A stretch of 64,000 nucleotides of DNA, from NCBI RefSeq assembly GCF_947623445.1, contig NC_135245.1, positions 15,445,501 through 15,509,500 on the forward strand. The letters run 5' to 3'. The DNA comes from Clavelina lepadiformis (taxonomy: Eukaryota; Chordata; Ascidiacea; Aplousobranchia; Clavelinidae). The notes under the pieces are model-generated. The model did not search any database. It was not told the DNA's origin and worked only from the letters and a program-made list of their open reading frames with translations. Positions 59,501 to 64,000 of the stretch are shown piece after piece. The translations under genes and the position numbers were made by a program. Positions within the stretch are counted from its first letter, which is position 1; every line of letters starts with the position of its first letter.

Positions 59501-62294
59501 CATTACAGTTTCAGTGTTGTGTGCTAACATTTTCTGACACGAAGTATTAGTTCTCTTGCTGCAGTTTGTTTTTGAAAACTTTTCGTAGCCTGATTACATA
59601 AAATCCGAGTTAAAGTACACGTACACTGCTTGCTTTTGATAGACTAATTGCCAAGCGCTGCACACAGCCGACGTTAGTGATATCGCAGTTACGATTGGTT
59701 GTTCCGAAAATTGGTAATTGTGTAACTAAAATCATTCAACCAATGTTTAACTTTGCACGTCGTGGTACCGGTTTGACTTGGATTGTTTGATAGTTACCCT
59801 GCGTCCGTAAACAGTGCGCTCGCGCAATAATTCCTGTGTTTGTTGGCTTTGTGAACGATATCGCTGCCTGACACAATCGCCTTTTAATAATGTTTTGCGC
59901 CAGGCGGGCTACCGTTGCGGCCGCGGAACTTTAGAATGGGATTAATTATTCAAAACAAAATCTGCCACGTATTCGACATGGTTAAATTTCGTTGTTTTGT
60001 TAACGCTCCACAACATTTCGTATTGCTACTAGTTTTAAAAACGCAAACGTTGCAGGTGTTACATTGTTCCAAGTTTGTCATCTTCATAAATTATGCCTCT
60101 CGAAGTCGGTATTTTGTAAAATACGAGCAAATTAACTTTTATCTATTACGTCATACATGAGCAAGAGCGGACAAAATCTTTCATAACCAGTCTAGTCCAA
60201 CATCCGTTTTCAGTCTCCTAGGAACAATCCATTCACGCTTACTCAAGCTGACGTTTTGGCAACACGCGGCGTTCGTTTTTACTCTCCCTGGAATGGAATT
60301 CCAACATATTTGTTAGTTTTAAATCTTGTTGTTACCGAAACCGAGTTTGTTTAAAACGCGATAATTCAAGATGGAACGTTCGTCAGTTCTACCGTTGACT
60401 GATCGACTAAAATTGGTGGGAGGTGGAACAAACAACGTTGGTCATTTTAAAAAGGTGTTTTGACGCTCTAACTCTAAACCGAACTTACGAAATGTGTAAA
60501 CTTTAAACCTTTTACGTCAATAATATAAGCCAAGGAAGTTGAGCAACCTAGTGAGGGTAGAAACCCAACTAAACGTGTTGATTCAATTCACTTCTGCAAC
60601 AAATCTCAACGTCTACAAAACACGCACTTATCAGTTGCCAGTTCTCACTACTCCCACTTCCCACGCCAGATGCAGGTGCTGGACGCTCAGTTTTATCTTA
60701 AAGCAGGAGGGTATTCGACCTCAACATGGTTTCGTTTGTGCTATTGTACACATGTTCGGGTATTTAATCCTGGATAGGTGACGCAATTTTTCGTTTACTG
60801 TAATAGGTACCCTGAGGTATGACGTACTCTAAACAATAACAGTGCTGTCCCAAACGTTTGCTGGATTTGCTATATTGGCAAATGGTTCAAGACACGAAAC
60901 ATGCATTATATTGTCACCGATTCCGGCATAATACAATGGTCCTTCATTGAGAAATACATGTAAAATCAATGCATGTCTTCAGACAATTGGCAACATCAGA
61001 TATTTTGTAAAAAGAACGAGAAAAGCAGAAAATAAAAATATTTTCTTGTATTCAAATGGTCGTACCCTAGTACCAAACACTAGAGTTACGTTTGGTTCGA
61101 GATGTCTTAAATGGCTTTACTTGGCAACCTAAGAGGTTGTTAGTTGTTACCAAGATGAAACCCCATGGGACAATTGACAAGTTAGACGGCTGAAGGAAAA
61201 AAGAGATCGCCTCGCCTTAAATTCATATAATGTACATAAAATTTCAAGGATAAAGCGGTGAGATATAAGGTACCACAGGGATACCTTATTGTGGTTAACA
61301 TCGAATGACTGCCTTTGTTAAACATGCCAACTTGTGACATTGTAGGCTAAATGTCGTTTAGTGGAGTATCATGCGGCAATTGACGCACGACAGTTTTTTG
61401 CATATCGAAGTGTAATTTTGCTTGTATACAGTTGATATGTAACGGTTAAAACTTGTAATCACTTTCAGTTTATGTATGATTTAATTGGCCGCACAAAAGC
61501 AACATAGTCCGACTTAATGACGTTAACAAAAACTAGGCGGATAGACATTCCAATCACGCCGCGAAACACGCACACTACATGATGCTCAAGTGTGTAATTG
61601 TTAGACTTAGCTTGGGGCGAATTTGCAAGGCAATTGGTGGGTTTGTTGTCTGAGTTGGACCTTAGATATGTGCTGAAATTCGGTGCTATCTAATTTGCAA
61701 AAGACGTTTCGCGTTTTTGGAAATTCTTTTGTTGAAAAGATTTGACTGCGTTGTGGTTTCTCATTATTCTAATCGGAGGCTACTTCCTATTTAAATTACG
61801 CGCCATTTTTCGACGATCTATTGCTGGCCATAGCGTGATTCCTACCACCGGCTTTGTCGCACACTCTTCGTCATTGCTTTATGTATTTCTGTCTCGAACA
61901 ACACTTTGAGCTGATATACTTATATCCTGTTTGACCATTCTACAACGAGGTTAACATCATACTGTTCGTTCTGCACAGCTATTTGCGAAAAATAAACTAT
62001 ACAATAATATGAATACTATAAGTGCTACAATATAGCAAGACTACTGAATGTAACATGCTATCGTAGTGAGTTGTATTTTTCATTTCAGGTGTTTTACTCA
62101 ACATCATGAATTACTTCGGTATCAACAATGCCATGGGCGGCTTATTGCAGACTGTCTTCATCATAAGCTACATGGCCGTGGCGCCTATTTTCGGCTATCT
62201 CGGTGACCGCTACAACAGAAAACTGGTCATGCTAGTTGGAATGACGGTTTGGTCCGGTTGCACCTTACTGGCATCGTTTATTACCAGCAAAGAT
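50511..62294 (+). CDS. SPNS: Spinster-family MFS transporter, first three coding exons (incomplete at right edge)
   Basis: Exons 50511-50604, 56102-56350 and 62089-62294 join in frame (phases 1, 1, 0) to 183 residues. The gene continues past the window. The cytosolic N-terminus (about 1-95) is polar and acidic, then basic. Residues about 96-113 start transmembrane helix 1, followed by [12 protein letters not shown], the Spinster signature. [18 protein letters not shown] and [10 protein letters not shown], the MFS motif A between helices 2 and 3, follow in exon 3. Spinster proteins export lipids such as sphingosine-1-phosphate (SPNS2) or lysophospholipids from lysosomes (SPNS1). Which paralogue this is cannot be told from the N-terminus. 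Introns 1 and 2 are 5.5 and 5.7 kb, much longer than in the other genes. Confidence 0.92.
53064..53402. mobile_element. hAT-type miniature element in Spinster intron 1
   Basis: The ends CAGGGTTGCCAT and ATGGCAACCCTG form perfect 12 bp inverted repeats, flanked by a perfect 8 bp duplication TGTATATA (53056-53063 and 53403-53410). Inside are repeated AATAAGGAC words on both sides. It has no coding capacity. Confidence 0.88.
55304..55786 (+). CDS. Open frame of 160 codons inside Spinster intron 1 (doubtful)
   Basis: This is the longest open frame in the right half that is not an exon of a recognised gene. It starts with an ATG. Its residues show no repeats, signal peptide or domain I recognise, apart from a hydrophobic [10 protein letters not shown] near the end. 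It is on the same strand as the host gene, 0.3 kb upstream of exon 2. It could be an alternative 5' exon, a nested single-exon gene, or chance. At this base composition a chance frame of this length is uncommon but not impossible in 64 kb. I would not annotate it without transcript support. Confidence 0.15.
   Translation: MEKCTDNIGKYCNLRLHIAVANVSRSHIFSQTPYFTPYTHTTDLNSLIASKLLTGKGITASYPPRTNSTDITSLNRCGLFPRNCLYFPPFHTSAYCTGLTGGLEICHFRYFYGSCDEQLHVLSYAHYKNELLVRFELYSVIEIILFLLFNEYFHTTLPSR
56351..62088 (+). other. Spinster intron 2
   Basis: A 5.7 kb intron with no supported internal gene. A short GC-richer segment near 59900-59935 (GCGGCCGCGGAAC) stands out from the AT-rich surroundings. The frames at 59152-59456 overlap on opposite strands and show no domain. 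Confidence 0.5.
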
Positions 62295-64000
62295 GTGAGT
62301 GTTGTTGTTTTATTCTTCGGTCAATGAAAACGTTTCAAGTGTGCCCATATTAACTTCATCCAGGACTAACTCCATCGTTAGAGTAAAATCATAAATATTG
62401 CCATTGTACTATTAAAGTACAGTAAGTACACGTCCTCTTTTAGATGTGTCATTTACAACAGTGCAAATGAAATGGTGGTGTTTAGTGCCATGTATTCGCA
62501 CAACCACGGTCAGGATAGTTAGTTGGAATTAGTCACCGGATTGTTTATCCACCTTTTACAAGCGTTTGTAAGTTGCATTCGCCAACTAACTGTGGTTACC
62601 CGTATAACGTAGAAATGGCCAGAAATTGCGAAACAATTGGGATTAGTTTTGCAAAATTTGCAGAATGTTACAGTTATTATCACAAGCGTAACGCCTAAAT
62701 GGTAAGCTACTGAACATTTTTTTCTAAACTAACTAACCAAATTTTTATAGCTTCAATACTGAGTTGCAAAAGTCATTGTGATGTGCCTCGCAATAAGAAT
62801 TTAGATCTTAGTACTTTTGGCGATTATAAGCTAATTTCAAGATCACTTAATGGATACAAAGTGTTAGTATTGATGTAGAGATATATGAGAAATGGTATTG
62901 GTATGAAAGATGACAGTTGACGATAATCAAGTTTTTGTATGTAAATGTTGGTGGTTATTCTTTCACCTGAAAGAGTCGTATTTTCCAAGCTATTCAATTT
63001 TTTAACTAACTGAAATGTTACAACATGTTGCCTAAATATGCGTGCAGTTAAACCTTGAACCACTAAAATCAATATTTGCATGTACCAAATCATCTAAATT
63101 AACCACCTATTTTAAACAACGGGCTGCGTGACCTACTTACGGCGAAATAGTGACTTCCTAAATTTTTATGTATCCTAAACGTTTCAATGTTAAGCCGCTG
63201 GTGTAGTGTGATTAAGTCGATAAAAAGGAAATATGCCAATGCTTATTTTAACTGGACCAACCTAGCCTTCCCACACGTTATTAAGAATCAATCTGCAAAC
63301 ATGGAAACCAAACTAGTGGATGTTTTGGGTTTGTGCTAAGTTTTCGATTAGTATTAAATGTTTTGTCGTGCATTCAAAGTCTTTTGCTGACAGTAGTGTT
63401 AGTGGTTAAAAACTGACGAGTATGGAATAAGGTTTCGTTTCCTAAATATAACTCTTACTTTAGGATAATGTAATACATTGAATGAGCTGCATGCGCTATG
63501 TTATTTGAAGACGGATGTCGTGGCATTCTAAAAGCGATACAGTATTATTTTAATACTGTTTCAAATAGAATTGTTTTATGATTGAATGAAAGTATTTTCG
63601 TTTCTTTTCAAAACCCTTTTTTCAGCTTGTCTTTTGCCGCAGCGCTGGTATGTCGAGATTTGACCGCAATTTATCATTCCGCGTTCAGGGTTTTTTATCT
63701 AGACTTGAAAGCAATTACCTTCTTTCTTGCTTTAGCTTCGTCGGCATACCGAACATTAATGCGCTATGACGTAATTGTTGTGGCTGGACTACAGTGCTTT
63801 GCCCATCATTAGGCTACAGCTACACTGAGTGTTGTGATGGAGTTTTAATACTTCGAAAATTCGTCTGGTGCAATCTGAAACACTAGTTAAAATTAACTTT
63901 TTGAGGCACTTTTTTGCGTTTCAACCGATCTTTGAACTTTTTGGTTCCATTGGATTCAGAATGCTTCGTCCAACGCCAACATTACGTTTCCGTTTGTTCG
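62295..64000 (+). other. Spinster intron 3, running off the window
   Basis: The donor GTGAGT at 62295 opens an intron whose acceptor is outside the window. It contains the second copy of the dispersed repeat at 63095-63170. The frame at 63582-63812 has no recognised MFS helix that would continue exon 3, so I do not call it an exon. Confidence 0.5.

Noticed and set aside
63582..63812. A fourth Spinster exon
   Set aside because: The frame does not continue the expected MFS helices, and no acceptor in the right phase precedes it.

Overview
The window is eukaryotic nuclear DNA: AT-rich, with spliced genes whose introns all read GT-AG, and with dispersed transposon copies. The gene set (INTS3, EXOSC6, C1QBP, an ANKRD66-like ankyrin protein, a Spinster-type transporter), the intron layout and the frequent TAGGCCTA-like words suggest an invertebrate deuterostome. 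A tunicate such as Ciona is my best guess, but this is inference; no taxonomic marker is present.

Layout. 1-1682 (minus): 5' part of INTS3, running off the left edge. 2085-2640 (minus): decayed EXOSC6 copy. 3698-9601 (minus): gene A, a spliced membrane protein of 679 residues with six thrombospondin type-1 (TSP1) repeats. 11340-13300: dead non-LTR retrotransposon. 14515-25354 (minus): gene B, a paralogue of gene A of 1144 residues, with sixteen TSP1 repeats because one exon pair has multiplied to ten copies. 26474-30323: Mutator-like (MULE) transposon whose ends are inverted arrays of a 15-16 bp repeat, with a second element inside its transposase. 31374-31656: decayed INTS3 5' end. 32060-32875 (minus): intact EXOSC6. 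38401-42345 (plus): C1QBP. 42943-45078 (minus): ANKRD66-like gene. 50511-62294 (plus): first three coding exons of a Spinster-family MFS transporter, which leaves the window on the right. Small hAT-type elements with target-site duplications lie at 36130-36798, 40167-40468 and 53064-53402.

How the pieces relate. The left half is a segmental duplication. The EXOSC6-INTS3 neighbour pair was duplicated and has decayed reciprocally: INTS3 survives on the left, EXOSC6 on the right. The TSP1 gene and its upstream flank were duplicated between them. Gene B then grew by repeated duplication of a symmetric 108 bp + 30 bp exon pair, most recently as near-identical blocks of about 1.32 kb. The TSP1 genes have a signal peptide, two hydrophobic segments near the C-terminal third and a basic, Ser/Thr-rich tail, which suggests cell-surface proteins. 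I do not recognise a named orthologue. The right half (C1QBP, ankyrin gene, Spinster gene) is ordinary housekeeping-type sequence with long introns.
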